64,000 nt of DNA. It comes from an uncultured Bryobacterales bacterium. Lineage in GTDB: Bacteria > Acidobacteriota > Terriglobia > Bryobacterales > UBA6623. Below are positions 1 to 9,051 of this stretch, one piece after another (positions within the stretch are counted from its first letter, which is position 1; the number at the start of each line of letters is the position of its first letter). The notes under the pieces were generated by a model that saw nothing but the letters and a program-made list of their open reading frames with translations, did not search any database and was not told where the DNA came from. Where the stretch lies: positions 496,001 through 560,000 of the forward strand of contig CATOTH010000009.1 in assembly GCA_951813065.1 (NCBI GenBank), read 5' to 3'. The translations under genes were made by a program, and so were the position numbers.

Positions 1-1368
1 GCCGCAGAGGGGGCGCGGTTCGACGCCGCATTTGTCACGAACTCGATCTGCACGCCCAGCAGGGCGGTCGTGCTCACCGGCAAGCACAGCCACACGAACG
101 GAGTCCTGACACTGCCGGACGCTTTCGACGGCACGCAGCAGACGCTGCCGAAGCTGCTCCAGGCGGCTGGGTACTACACCGGAATGATTGGCAAGTGGCA
201 CCTGAAGAGTGAGCCGACTGGATTTGACGAGTACGCGGTGCTTCCCGGCCAGGGCCTGTACTACAACCCGATCCTGCGGCACACGGGAGAGTGGCCGAAA
301 GGGCAAGTCCATGAAGGCTACGTGACCGACGTGATCACTGACCAAGTGCTGAGATTTCTTGAGTCTAGACCACGAGATAGGCCGTTTTTCTTGATGTATC
401 ACCACAAGGCTCCGCACGATGTGTTCGTCCCGAAACGGGAGCATGCCGGGCTGTTCCCCGAGCCGATTCCCGAGCCTCCCACGCTCCACGAGGATGTTGG
501 CCAGCGCATCGCTCTGCGCGAAACCGTCGAGGTGATCGGACACCGGCACACGTCGTACGGTGTGCCGGAGTGGCGCTGGTTCCTGACGCGTGTCCGCTAC
601 AGGCCTGACGAGATCGCCAGGTGGGAGCGAGAGCTAGCGGGGATTTCCGGTCCCGCGTTGCGCAGCGCCCAGTACCAGATCTACATGCGCCGATACTTGC
701 AGTGTGTCCATTCCATTGACGAGAACATGGGTCGCGTTCTGGAGTACCTCGATGACAACGGTCTTGCTCGCGACACATTGGTGGTCTATACCTCGGACCA
801 GGGGTTTTTCCTCGGTGAGCACGGTCTCTATGACAAGCGCTTCATGTACGAGCCATCCCTTCGGATCCCTCTGCTGGTACGCTGGCCGACTACCGTGCCG
901 GCCGGAACCGTGCCAACCGAACTGGTCCAGAATCTGGACTTTGCGCCAACGATGCTGGATGCCGCCAGCGTCCGTATTCCGTCGGACATGCAGGGAGCAA
1001 GCTTTCTGCCCCTGGCGAAAGGGGATAGGCCGAGTGCATGGCGGGAAGCGATCTACTACCGCTATTGGATGAACCGGGCGCACTTTAACGTTCCGGCGCA
1101 CTTGGGCATCCGCACGCCACGAGACAAGCTGATCTTCTTCTATGACAGCGCAACCGGGCCGGATGGCAGCAGCAGGGTCAACGGCGCAAGGCCAGGCGTG
1201 CGTGACCCGTTCTGGGAGTACTACGATCTTGAGGCGGATCCGCTCGAGATTCAGAACCTGCACGGTGACCGGCGCTATGCGGAGCGCATTCGAATGTTGA
1301 GGGATCGGCTTGCGGAGTTGCGCCGGCGGTATGGGGACGACAAAGACGGCTTCGACTTCGCGGAATAG
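1..1368 (+). CDS. Sulfatase, 5'-truncated by the window edge
   Basis: Hydrolyses sulfate esters, probably of glycans, in the periplasm or outside the cell. The reading frame is open from the first base, so the N-terminus with the first metal-binding aspartates lies outside the window. The sulfatase signature is present: SICTPSRAVVLTGKHSHTNG begins near base 43, and the Cys (codon at 49-51) is the residue normally converted to formylglycine. GKWHLKS follows near base 190. The second metal site is TSDQGFFLGEHGLYDK, a D-Q variant seen in many bacterial S1 sulfatases. The C-terminus ends normally with the DPLEIQNL-type motif. The maturase that makes formylglycine is not encoded here. Subfamily and substrate cannot be read from the sequence. 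Confidence 0.93.
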   Translation, partial: AAEGARFDAAFVTNSICTPSRAVVLTGKHSHTNGVLTLPDAFDGTQQTLPKLLQAAGYYTGMIGKWHLKSEPTGFDEYAVLPGQGLYYNPILRHTGEWPKGQVHEGYVTDVITDQVLRFLESRPRDRPFFLMYHHKAPHDVFVPKREHAGLFPEPIPEPPTLHEDVGQRIALRETVEVIGHRHTSYGVPEWRWFLTRVRYRPDEIARWERELAGISGPALRSAQYQIYMRRYLQCVHSIDENMGRVLEYLDDNGLARDTLVVYTSDQGFFLGEHGLYDKRFMYEPSLRIPLLVRWPTTVPAGTVPTELVQNLDFAPTMLDAASVRIPSDMQGASFLPLAKGDRPSAWREAIYYRYWMNRAHFNVPAHLGIRTPRDKLIFFYDSATGPDGSSRVNGARPGVRDPFWEYYDLEADPLEIQNLHGDRRYAERIRMLRDRLAELRRRYGDDKDGFDFAE

Positions 1369-1504
1369 CGCCGAGGCCAATCGGATCCGGACTCCGCCTG
1401 TGTTCGGTAGCACTGGCATTCCGAGTTGTCGCCGGCACACCGGCCACGGGTCGCCGCACGACAGTCGATTGCGCGAACGGTGGTCACAGGTTGGGCCTGC
1501 CGTG

Positions 1505-1510
1505 TACAAT
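1505..1510 (+). promoter_or_regulatory. Candidate -10 box close to a start codon
   Basis: TACAAT lies 9 nt upstream of the GTG start at 1520, with no Shine-Dalgarno sequence between. This would place transcription start at or next to the start codon. It belongs to a recurring pattern in this window. Confidence 0.35.
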
Positions 1511-1519
1511 AATTGGGCT

Positions 1520-1882
1520 GTGCTGCGGGGTTTTTTCTTGGCTGTTGCATTACTCGTAGCCGGAGCGGCTTCTGTGCCCTGTCTGGAGGCTGCCGAATTC
1601 GAAGGGAAATGGAAGGTTGTGTGGGACACGGAAGGCGGCACCCGCACGAGCGAATGGAGCATCACCCGGGAGGGCGATTCGATCAAGGTTGAGATGCATG
1701 GCCAGGTGTTCGAAGGCACGGTCGCGGACAACCGGATCGTCTTCGAGGGCAGGTACCATGCTTCGGAGGCTGGCTACAGTTCCACTATGAAGGTCGAGGG
1801 TACGCTGGACGGCGGCGTGATCACGGGCCGGGGCACTTGGGCCGAGTATGGGATGACCTTCGTCGCCCGGCGTCCGGATTGA
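1520..1882 (+). CDS. Small exported protein, lipocalin-like beta pattern
   Basis: About 120 residues. The GTG start at 1520 was chosen because it gives a clear signal peptide (MLRGFFLAVALLVAGAA, cleavage near LEAAEF) and because the longer upstream frame is not protein-like. The mature part, FEGKWKVVWDTEGG onwards, is a run of short alternating strands (SIKVEMHGQVFEGTVADNRI, then GTLDGGVITGRGTW), as in small calycin-like secreted domains. No catalytic motif is visible. It follows the partial sulfatase after about 150 nt and runs convergent with the HupE-like gene. Function unknown. Confidence 0.7.
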   Translation: MLRGFFLAVALLVAGAASVPCLEAAEFEGKWKVVWDTEGGTRTSEWSITREGDSIKVEMHGQVFEGTVADNRIVFEGRYHASEAGYSSTMKVEGTLDGGVITGRGTWAEYGMTFVARRPD

Positions 1883-1905
1883 AATCCTTGGCCCGGCGCG
1901 GGGGG

Positions 1906-2901
1906 TCAATCGATCAGCCGCAGGCCGAACCACGCCAAACCTCCAACCAGCAAGAGGATTGCAACGAGCTGTTCCGCCCTCCCGTTGACGCACCTGAGAC
2001 GGATCGCGCCAGCGGCGGTGACGATCAATCCTTCGGTGCTGATCGCCCCCGATAGGAAATACGGCGCCTTCATCGCGGTTGCAGCCAGGAAGGCGGCGAG
2101 GAACAACCCGTGGAAGCAACCCATCGAACCGCACACGATCCATCGATGTCTTGCATCAGGCAGGAACAAGATCTCCGACGCCATGTACGCGACCGTCAGG
2201 GCGGCGGCGGCCTCCAAGAAGCGCAGCGGAGGAATCCATCCCAGGGTGCCGGCAGTTGCCGCGACGGCAGTCTGGGCGCATAGAAACGCACCGGCGCACA
2301 CGAAGAACTCCCGTCTCGACCGTGCCGCCAGAGCCAGGACCGCAAGGAATAGGAGGAGTTCAGGGCTGGTGATCGCCTTGCGCGATCCCGCCCCGACGTT
2401 CGTTGCCACGACCTCGCCCAGCGTAGGGGGGACAAAGCGTATCTCGGACTGGCGGGAGGTGATATCGAATACCGTCTGTCGCGCGGAATCCCCTTCGCCC
2501 GACTGCAGGATGTGCATGTGATGCGGGACAGTGACTGAAGGAAAGTCGCAACGCACCGAGATCTTGGCGGGTGGTGCGGCGAACCGGTATTCCGCCTCGC
2601 AGATGTAGAGTCCCTGGCCGGCCTCTTCGCGGCACGCCTGGTCCGCGAGTACACCCGCTTGTCCCTGCGAGAATACCTGGAATGCCTCCAAAAGCGTCGC
2701 TTGGGGGTTCTCGTCTTCTGGGACCTCCGAGAGGGGCATTCTCAGTTCGTACTGCACTGCTTGGCCAGCTAGGCGCAAGCTGCCTTGACTCACGCTCAGG
2801 ACGTGCGCTGTCGCGGGAATCGCACAAAGGATCGAGGCAGACCCAGCCAGTGTTCCGACGACACCGTCTCGGATCAACTGTCGCGCACTTGCTTGGCTCA
2901 T
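1906..2901 (-). CDS. HupE/UreJ-like membrane protein
   Basis: 331 residues. An N-terminal signal segment (about residues 14-33) is followed by an exported beta-rich region of about 150 residues containing several Cys. Then come five or six hydrophobic helices from about residue 180, including FLEAAAALTVAYMASEI and GSMGCFHGLFLAAFL. This organisation and the histidine-bearing helix match the HupE/UreJ_2 group. Relatives of classical HupE/UreJ carry nickel or cobalt, but the role of this subgroup is not established. Its start overlaps the stop of the PQQ-repeat gene by 4 nt (ATGA), so the two are probably translated together. No hydrogenase or urease gene is nearby. Confidence 0.72.
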   Translation of the reverse strand: MSQASARQLIRDGVVGTLAGSASILCAIPATAHVLSVSQGSLRLAGQAVQYELRMPLSEVPEDENPQATLLEAFQVFSQGQAGVLADQACREEAGQGLYICEAEYRFAAPPAKISVRCDFPSVTVPHHMHILQSGEGDSARQTVFDITSRQSEIRFVPPTLGEVVATNVGAGSRKAITSPELLLFLAVLALAARSRREFFVCAGAFLCAQTAVAATAGTLGWIPPLRFLEAAAALTVAYMASEILFLPDARHRWIVCGSMGCFHGLFLAAFLAATAMKAPYFLSGAISTEGLIVTAAGAIRLRCVNGRAEQLVAILLLVGGLAWFGLRLID

Positions 2902-4316
2902 TTCAGCCCGAAGGCGTACATCGATGTCAGCGAGCGAATGTAGATCTTCCCGTCAACGATGGCCGGTGTGGCGAAGCAAGTGCCGTCAAGGGCACTCGTT
3001 TCCAAGACCTTCCAGTTGGCGCCAGGCTCCACGACGCTGATCATGCAACTTTCGCTGATCGTGAAGATCTTGCCGTCGCCGGCGACGGGGGAAGCCCAGT
3101 ACTTGTCGATCGCGTCTCCCAGCCGCGCGACGCGGTCGGCTGTTCCTGAATCGGGATTGACGCTGCTGAAGATGCCACCGTCCTTTACCAAGTAGATCTT
3201 TCCTCGATAGAGCAGGGGGGAGGGAGTGTTCGGCAGTGACTTGTTGTAGCGCCAAAGCACGCCGCTATTGGTGATGTCGCCGCGCTCTGCGCCCGGGCGG
3301 ATCGCGACGAGATTGTTCACAGGCGCCCGCCTGGCGGCGTAGAAATACCAATCGCGTTCGTCGAGCTTGCCATCGCCTCCCAAGTCGGCCTCTCCCCACG
3401 GGTGGTCTTGCCTGAGCCTTTCCTCGGGCGCTTCGTTCCGCGACAGTAGCTTGTCTCCATCCCGGTCGAACTCGGCGATCACATCGGCAAACGAAGGGGT
3501 TTGCTTCTGTTGGCCGGGGTCGCCGCCAATTTCCCATCCGTTGATGTAGATGGTGTCACCCTCGAAAATCGGAACGCACTTGAGCTGCCAAGCGAATCCG
3601 TTGACCCACCACAGCTGCTGGCCTGTCTTGAGATCGTAGGCTGCGACTCGGTAGGCGCCTGGCACGACCACCTGAGCCGTGCCTCCCTCAGGCCTGAAAA
3701 CGCCGGCCGTGCCGTAACCGCGGGTGGTTTCGGGACGGTCGGTCTTCCACACCGTCTCGCCGGTGTCTTTGTCGAGAGCGATGAGGTAGGACCCAACCTG
3801 TTGGTCGCAAACGATCAGCAGCTTGCCATCGGCAAGAATTGGCGAAGACCCGTGGCCGTTTTGGTTGACGAAAGGCCCCATCGGGCGCTTCCACCGCTCG
3901 TTGCCATTCGAATCGAACGACAACGCCCCGAAGTCGCCGAAGAAGACATACACATTTTCGCCGTCGGTGACCGGAGACGGTGATGCGGGTCCGTGCGTTC
4001 TCTGGAAAGGTTCCCGGCGCGGTCTGGAAACCTCCTGGATCCAAACAACCTCTCCGGAGGAACGCTCCAACGCGAGCACGAGCAGCCTCTGGTCTTCGTA
4101 GGCCGTTAAGAAAATCCGATCGCCTGCGACTACCGGAGACGAATGGCCCGACGGGACGGCGCTCTTCCACAGCAGGTGGGTGTTTTCGCCGAAGCGAGCA
4201 GGCAGTTCGCCGCCCTCGGCAACTCCGGTCCCGCGTGGACCCCGGAACTGCGGCCAGTCCGCCGCGGAGGCACTGAAGGCAACGAGCGGGACGGCCATGA
4301 GCATGGGCCAGTTCAT
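2898..4316 (-). CDS. Exported PQQ-type beta-propeller protein with EF-hand pair
   Basis: 472 residues from the chosen ATG, which begins MNWPMLMAVPLVAFSASAAD, a clean signal peptide; a GTG 30 nt upstream is the alternative. Mature protein starts DWPQFRGPRGTGVAEG, the classic opening of outer-membrane or periplasmic PQQ-like propellers, followed by repeated W-containing blades (TGETVWKT, TGQQLWWVNG, GVLWRYNKSL). Inserted at about residues 275-325 is an EF-hand-like pair: DRDGDKLLSRNE and DLGGDGKLDERD, likely calcium-binding. It lacks the residues that would prove a dehydrogenase, so it may be structural or ligand-binding. It is the first gene of a two-gene unit with the HupE-like gene and is transcribed divergently from the kinase operon. 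Confidence 0.85.
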   Translation of the reverse strand: MNWPMLMAVPLVAFSASAADWPQFRGPRGTGVAEGGELPARFGENTHLLWKSAVPSGHSSPVVAGDRIFLTAYEDQRLLVLALERSSGEVVWIQEVSRPRREPFQRTHGPASPSPVTDGENVYVFFGDFGALSFDSNGNERWKRPMGPFVNQNGHGSSPILADGKLLIVCDQQVGSYLIALDKDTGETVWKTDRPETTRGYGTAGVFRPEGGTAQVVVPGAYRVAAYDLKTGQQLWWVNGFAWQLKCVPIFEGDTIYINGWEIGGDPGQQKQTPSFADVIAEFDRDGDKLLSRNEAPEERLRQDHPWGEADLGGDGKLDERDWYFYAARRAPVNNLVAIRPGAERGDITNSGVLWRYNKSLPNTPSPLLYRGKIYLVKDGGIFSSVNPDSGTADRVARLGDAIDKYWASPVAGDGKIFTISESCMISVVEPGANWKVLETSALDGTCFATPAIVDGKIYIRSLTSMYAFGLK

Positions 4317-4323
4317 GCCCCAC

Positions 4324-4329
4324 AATATA
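4324..4329 (-). promoter_or_regulatory. Candidate -10 box for the PQQ-repeat gene
   Basis: TATATT on the minus strand ends 7 nt before the ATG at 4316 with no clear ribosome binding site between them. It sits in the 76-bp space shared with the divergent kinase operon. Confidence 0.35.
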
Positions 4330-4392
4330 CCGCGCAGTCGGAGCACCGGAGCGCCCTACGGCGTGATAGAGTGCAAGAACCGCACCATTGCA

Positions 4393-6237
4393 ATGGAACG
4401 GATCGGACGTTACGAGATTGTCTCCGAGCTGGGCCGCGGGGCGATGGGCGTTGTCTATCGCGCCCGCGATCCGAAAATCGGTCGCGAAGTTGCGGTGAAG
4501 ACAATCAGGCTCGGCAATCACGCTGACCCAAGCGAGATCGGCGAACTCCGGCTCCGTTTGTTTCGGGAGGCGCAGTCAGCGGGGCGCCTGTCCCATCCCG
4601 GTATTGTCACGATATTTGACGTTGACGAAAAGGATGGACTGGCCTTCATCACGATGGAACTGGTGGAGGGGGAGCAGCTGTCGCATTCGCGAGCGTCGAG
4701 ACTTGAGATCGGCCGCAAGATCGAATTCCTGAACGAGCTGCTGGGGATGGCCGGGTCGGCTCTCGATTATGCCCACAGCCGAGGCATCGTACACCGAGAC
4801 ATCAAGCCGGCCAACATCATGGTTACCCAGAGCGGTATCAAGCTCATGGACTTCGGCGTGGCGCATATCGCATCCTCGCAACTGACTCGCACTGGCACGA
4901 TGGTTGGTACCCCGAACTACATGTCTCCCGAGCAGGTGCGCGGAGATCCAGTTGACGGCCGTTCGGACCAGTTTTCTCTCGCGGTCATTGTCTACGAACT
5001 CCTGACGGGCAAGAAGCCCTTCGATACGGGAAATGTCACATCGACGATCTACCGGCTCGTCAACCAGGATCCAGACGCTCCACGCAGGCTGGAGCCGAGC
5101 ATTTCGCCCGAGCTGGAACGCGTTCTGCTACGCGCGATGTCGAAGGATCCGGCGAAACGCTTTGGTTCGTGCGGCGCCTTCGCCAAGGCGTTCGCGTCCA
5201 TGCCCCGCATGCCAACCCAAAATGCGGCGGCGCCGGCAGAGATCCGCCGCGAGCCGAGTTCCGACGGGGATGAGACCGTGGCGGATGTCCCTTCGCCGGT
5301 GGTTGTCGTTGCTGATGAGACATTGGCCAGCAGTCCCACCCACCGATTGCCTGACTCCACGCGCCAGATTCCCCGCGGGAGGAAGCTGAACCGCACCCTT
5401 GATCCCTCCGAGTCACGCGAGCCCGCTCGGCCGGGTGGTGCCCGCTGGCCGTTCGTGATTTTCGTCTTGCTGTTGGTGGCGGTCGGGACCTTGAGCGTCT
5501 TGTTGGTACGCTACCCCGGCCTTCTTGAAGACCCGCAAACCTTGGTTGACGCGATGCTTGGGGCCGAGCAGCTGTCCTCAGAGCCGACCCAGACAGCCGA
5601 GCCAGGACCCATTGAGACCATCTCGGCATCGCCACCACTCGAATCCGTGGTGCCCGTCTCCGACCCGGTTGAGGTTGCCAACGGCCCAGCCATCGAAGTC
5701 CCAGCGCCAGCATCGACATCTACCGAAACTGCCAACGAACAGAGCGGAGCCGGAGATGGAGTCGAAGATGCGCGCGAGTTCCAGCCCGACGGGCAAACTC
5801 GGCTGGCTTCCGAGACGGCGGTTGTCACGTTCACCAGTTTTGCCGACGGTGTTCAGGTTTCCGTGGACGAGAACCCCGAGTGGCGATGCGTTACCCCCTG
5901 CGCGCCCATGGAGCTACCGGTCGGGGAGCACTCGGTAGTCGCGAATCGCGAGGGGTATGGCCTCCAGCGGCGCACAATCACCGTGGACCAGGCGGGCATG
6001 ACCGTGGACTTGTGGCTGGAGCCGCGTCAATCGGCCTTGGTGATCGGCAGCGATCCGACAGGCGGCAAGATCTTCGTCGACGGCCGAGATACGGGAAAGG
6101 TCACGGCAAACCAAGTGTTTGTTTCTCCAGGGAGGCACTCGATTCGGATCGTAAAGGGGTCTCTTGAGGCGAGCAGGACGATAGACGTGCAAGCCAACGA
6201 GACGCAGTATCTGGATTTCCGGTTAGGCACCAACTAG
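4393..6237 (+). CDS. Membrane Ser/Thr protein kinase with C-terminal PEGA domains
   Basis: 614 residues from the ATG at 4393. Kinase domain about 1-270: glycine loop GRGAMGVV, catalytic Lys36 (REVAVK), HRDIKPAN with Asp136, DFG at 153-155, and GTPNYMSPEQ activation-segment end. These are all the residues an active Hanks-type kinase needs. A Pro/Ser-rich linker leads to one transmembrane helix (about 352-372). After it comes an acidic low-complexity stretch, then two PEGA-like repeats (about 475-610: VQVSVDENPEW...PVGEHSVVANREGY and TGGKIFVDGRDTGK...PGRHSIRIVKG). The topology puts a wall- or ligand-sensing part outside and the kinase inside. It starts the operon with uvrA, 15 nt upstream, which is an unusual neighbour for a kinase. 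Confidence 0.93.
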   Translation: MERIGRYEIVSELGRGAMGVVYRARDPKIGREVAVKTIRLGNHADPSEIGELRLRLFREAQSAGRLSHPGIVTIFDVDEKDGLAFITMELVEGEQLSHSRASRLEIGRKIEFLNELLGMAGSALDYAHSRGIVHRDIKPANIMVTQSGIKLMDFGVAHIASSQLTRTGTMVGTPNYMSPEQVRGDPVDGRSDQFSLAVIVYELLTGKKPFDTGNVTSTIYRLVNQDPDAPRRLEPSISPELERVLLRAMSKDPAKRFGSCGAFAKAFASMPRMPTQNAAAPAEIRREPSSDGDETVADVPSPVVVVADETLASSPTHRLPDSTRQIPRGRKLNRTLDPSESREPARPGGARWPFVIFVLLLVAVGTLSVLLVRYPGLLEDPQTLVDAMLGAEQLSSEPTQTAEPGPIETISASPPLESVVPVSDPVEVANGPAIEVPAPASTSTETANEQSGAGDGVEDAREFQPDGQTRLASETAVVTFTSFADGVQVSVDENPEWRCVTPCAPMELPVGEHSVVANREGYGLQRRTITVDQAGMTVDLWLEPRQSALVIGSDPTGGKIFVDGRDTGKVTANQVFVSPGRHSIRIVKGSLEASRTIDVQANETQYLDFRLGTN

Positions 6238-6252
6238 GGGGGGTGCTCATTC

Positions 6253-9051
6253 ATGTTGGATCGGATCGCCGTCCGTGGAGCGCGCCACCACAACCTTCAG
6301 AACATTGATGTTGACATCCCGCGCGATGCATTCACTGTCATCACTGGGCTGAGCGGATCGGGGAAGTCGACCCTCGCATTCGACACGATCTACGCCGAGG
6401 GGCAGCGCCGGTACGTGGAAACCCTGTCCGCTTATGCCCGTCAGTTCTTGGATCAGCTGGATCGGCCTGATGTCGATTCCATCGAGGGGCTTAGCCCCGC
6501 ATTGTCCATCGAGCAGAAGACTGCTAGCCGTAGTCCGCGATCGACAGTCGGTACTGTGACCGAAGTCTACGACTATCTGCGCCTGCTGTACTCCTCGGTG
6601 GGAACACCGCATTGCGTCAATTGCGATCTGGTAATCCAGAAACAGCCTTCCGACCAGGTGGCGGCGCAAATCGTCGAGCAGCAGGCAGGTGGGTTCATCA
6701 GCGTTCTCGCGCCATGCGTGCGGGGACGCAAGGGACACTATCGCCGGGAACTGGAATTGTATGCCCGTAAGGGTTTTGTGACCGCCCGCATTGATGGCGT
6801 CTTGGAACGGCTCGATGATTTTCCGCCTTCGATCAGGCTCGACCGCAACAAGAATCACACAATCGAGGTCGTTGTGGACCGGATCCAGGTCCGCGAGGAA
6901 GCAGAGAAACGGCTCCGGAATTCAATTCGGACTGCCTCCGAGCTTGCCGACGGCCTTGTGCTGATAGTCGCCGAAGATGGCACGGAGACGCTCTATTCGG
7001 AGAAACTGGCGTGCGTCGAATGCGGCGCGAGCCTCCCGGAATTCGAGCCGAGGTCGTTCTCGTTCAACAGCCGTTTCGGAGCCTGCGAAGGCTGCGGAGG
7101 TCTCGGTGTGATCTGGGATCCCGATCCGGAGAAGCTGATCCGCTGCCCGGATCGACCCCTCCGGGACAGCGGCTGGCCTACTTCGGTGGGGTTGCGCACT
7201 CCCGTGGAGGCAGCGCACCAATTCTCGATCGTTGCGGGCGTCGACCTGCGCAAGCCTTGGAATCAGCTCTCCGCGGATGAGCGTGAGTGGCTCCTCTACG
7301 GTTGGAGAGGAAATCTGCCGAAAGAGCATTTCTTCCGGCGTGTCAGATTCTGCGGCTTGATCCCCGAACTGCGCGGATACCTCGAGATGGCCCCGGGGTA
7401 CCAGCCCACCAAGGGAGTGATCCAATTCATGTCCAATCGGTTATGCCCTGACTGTTCGGGCGCTCGTCTGCAGGCGGCATCTCGATTCGTGCGCGTGGCG
7501 GGATTGTCGATATCGGACATGGCTCGGATGCCCTTGTCCGATTTAGGCGTTCGATTGCACGATCTTCGGCTCGAGGGGCGGAAACAAGAGGTGGCCGAGC
7601 GCATCTTGGAGGAAATCCGCCAGCGCGTGGACTTCCTTTCGGACGTCGGTCTGGGCTATCTGTGCCTGGACCGGCCATCGGCGACACTATCGGGAGGCGA
7701 GGCCCAGCGGGTCCGGCTGGCGACCCAGATCGGCACTCGCTTGCGAGGTGTGCTGTACGTACTGGACGAGCCTTCGATAGGACTTCATTCCCGCGACCAC
7801 GGTCGGCTCCTTGACGCCCTTATCGGACTGCGGGACATAGGCAACACGGTGGTGGTCGTGGAGCACGATCAAGCCACGATCGAGCGCGCGGATCATGTAG
7901 TCGATCTCGGCCCAGGTGCCGGAAGACTCGGGGGTGCGGTGGTTGCCTCGTGCACGCCCCGTGAAATCGTGCGTGACGACGGGTCGCTCACGGGAGATTA
8001 TATTGCCGGCCGAAAGACGGCTAGCGTACCCGCTGCGAAGCGTCCATCGCGACGTAGGAAGCTCTCTGTCAAGGGGGCCCGCAAGCACAACCTCAAGGGC
8101 ATTGATGTCGAATTCCCCACCGGGAATCTATGTGTTGTAACGGGTGTGTCCGGTAGCGGCAAGTCGACTCTGGTGAACGGTATCCTGTATCCGCTCGTGA
8201 AGGGCCTCCTCGGATCCGAGATGATTCCGCCCGGCCACTATGACCGGATCGACGGCCTGCACCACATTGACAACGTTGTACGCATCGACCAGACGCCCGT
8301 CGGACGGACACCGCGATCGAATCCGGCGACCTACACGGGCGTCTTCACCCCGATACGCGAGTTCTACTCCCTGCTGCCTGAATCCCGGGCGCGGGGGTAC
8401 GCTCCCGGCCGATTCAGCTTCAATGTCGTCGGAGGGCGTTGCGACGCTTGCGAGGGAGACGGTGTCCGGAGGATCGAGATGAACTTCCTGCCCGATGTGT
8501 TCGTGAACTGCGATACCTGCCGAGGAAGGCGGTACAACCAAGCGACTCTGCAGGTGCTATACAAGGGTCGCTCTATCGCTGACCTTCTGGAAGCCCCGGT
8601 CGAGGAAGTACTGGAGATTATGGATCGACTGCCCGCGGTTCGCAAGAAGCTCCAGACGCTCGTGGATGTCGGTCTTGGCTATATCCAACTCGGCCAGTCT
8701 TCGACAACTATTTCGGGCGGGGAAGCGCAAAGGATGAAGCTCGCCAAGGAACTCAGCAAGCGCCAGACGGGGCGGACCCTGTACATTCTCGACGAGCCCA
8801 CCACGGGGCTGCATTTCGATGACATCCGGAAGTTGTTGATGGTGTTGCGTCGCTTGGTAGACCACGGCAACACGGTGATCGTGATAGAGCATCAGCTGGA
8901 TGTGATTCGCTCGGCTGATTGGATCGTGGACCTCGGGCCAGAAGGCGGCGATCTGGGCGGTGAGGTCGTATGCACTGGGACACCCGAGCGAGTGGCGGCA
9001 GTTGAAGCGAGCCACACGGGAAGAGCTCTCCGGGAGACGGGTGTGCGGTGA
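6253..9051 (+). CDS. uvrA: Excinuclease ABC subunit A
   Basis: 932 residues, normal for UvrA, the damage-recognising ATPase of nucleotide excision repair. Both ABC modules are complete: Walker A GLSGSGKST at 32-40 and GVSGSGKST in the second half, signature motifs LSGGEAQRVRLA and ISGGEAQRMKLA, and Walker B VLYVLDEPSIGLH and TLYILDEPTTGLH. The zinc modules are present (CVEC...CEGC and CDACEGDGVRR...CDTCRGRRYN), as is CPDCSGARL. The ATG follows a purine-rich AGGGGGGG stretch. The 3' end overlaps the CPBP gene by 4 nt. Confidence 0.98.
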   Translation: MLDRIAVRGARHHNLQNIDVDIPRDAFTVITGLSGSGKSTLAFDTIYAEGQRRYVETLSAYARQFLDQLDRPDVDSIEGLSPALSIEQKTASRSPRSTVGTVTEVYDYLRLLYSSVGTPHCVNCDLVIQKQPSDQVAAQIVEQQAGGFISVLAPCVRGRKGHYRRELELYARKGFVTARIDGVLERLDDFPPSIRLDRNKNHTIEVVVDRIQVREEAEKRLRNSIRTASELADGLVLIVAEDGTETLYSEKLACVECGASLPEFEPRSFSFNSRFGACEGCGGLGVIWDPDPEKLIRCPDRPLRDSGWPTSVGLRTPVEAAHQFSIVAGVDLRKPWNQLSADEREWLLYGWRGNLPKEHFFRRVRFCGLIPELRGYLEMAPGYQPTKGVIQFMSNRLCPDCSGARLQAASRFVRVAGLSISDMARMPLSDLGVRLHDLRLEGRKQEVAERILEEIRQRVDFLSDVGLGYLCLDRPSATLSGGEAQRVRLATQIGTRLRGVLYVLDEPSIGLHSRDHGRLLDALIGLRDIGNTVVVVEHDQATIERADHVVDLGPGAGRLGGAVVASCTPREIVRDDGSLTGDYIAGRKTASVPAAKRPSRRRKLSVKGARKHNLKGIDVEFPTGNLCVVTGVSGSGKSTLVNGILYPLVKGLLGSEMIPPGHYDRIDGLHHIDNVVRIDQTPVGRTPRSNPATYTGVFTPIREFYSLLPESRARGYAPGRFSFNVVGGRCDACEGDGVRRIEMNFLPDVFVNCDTCRGRRYNQATLQVLYKGRSIADLLEAPVEEVLEIMDRLPAVRKKLQTLVDVGLGYIQLGQSSTTISGGEAQRMKLAKELSKRQTGRTLYILDEPTTGLHFDDIRKLLMVLRRLVDHGNTVIVIEHQLDVIRSADWIVDLGPEGGDLGGEVVCTGTPERVAAVEASHTGRALRETGVR

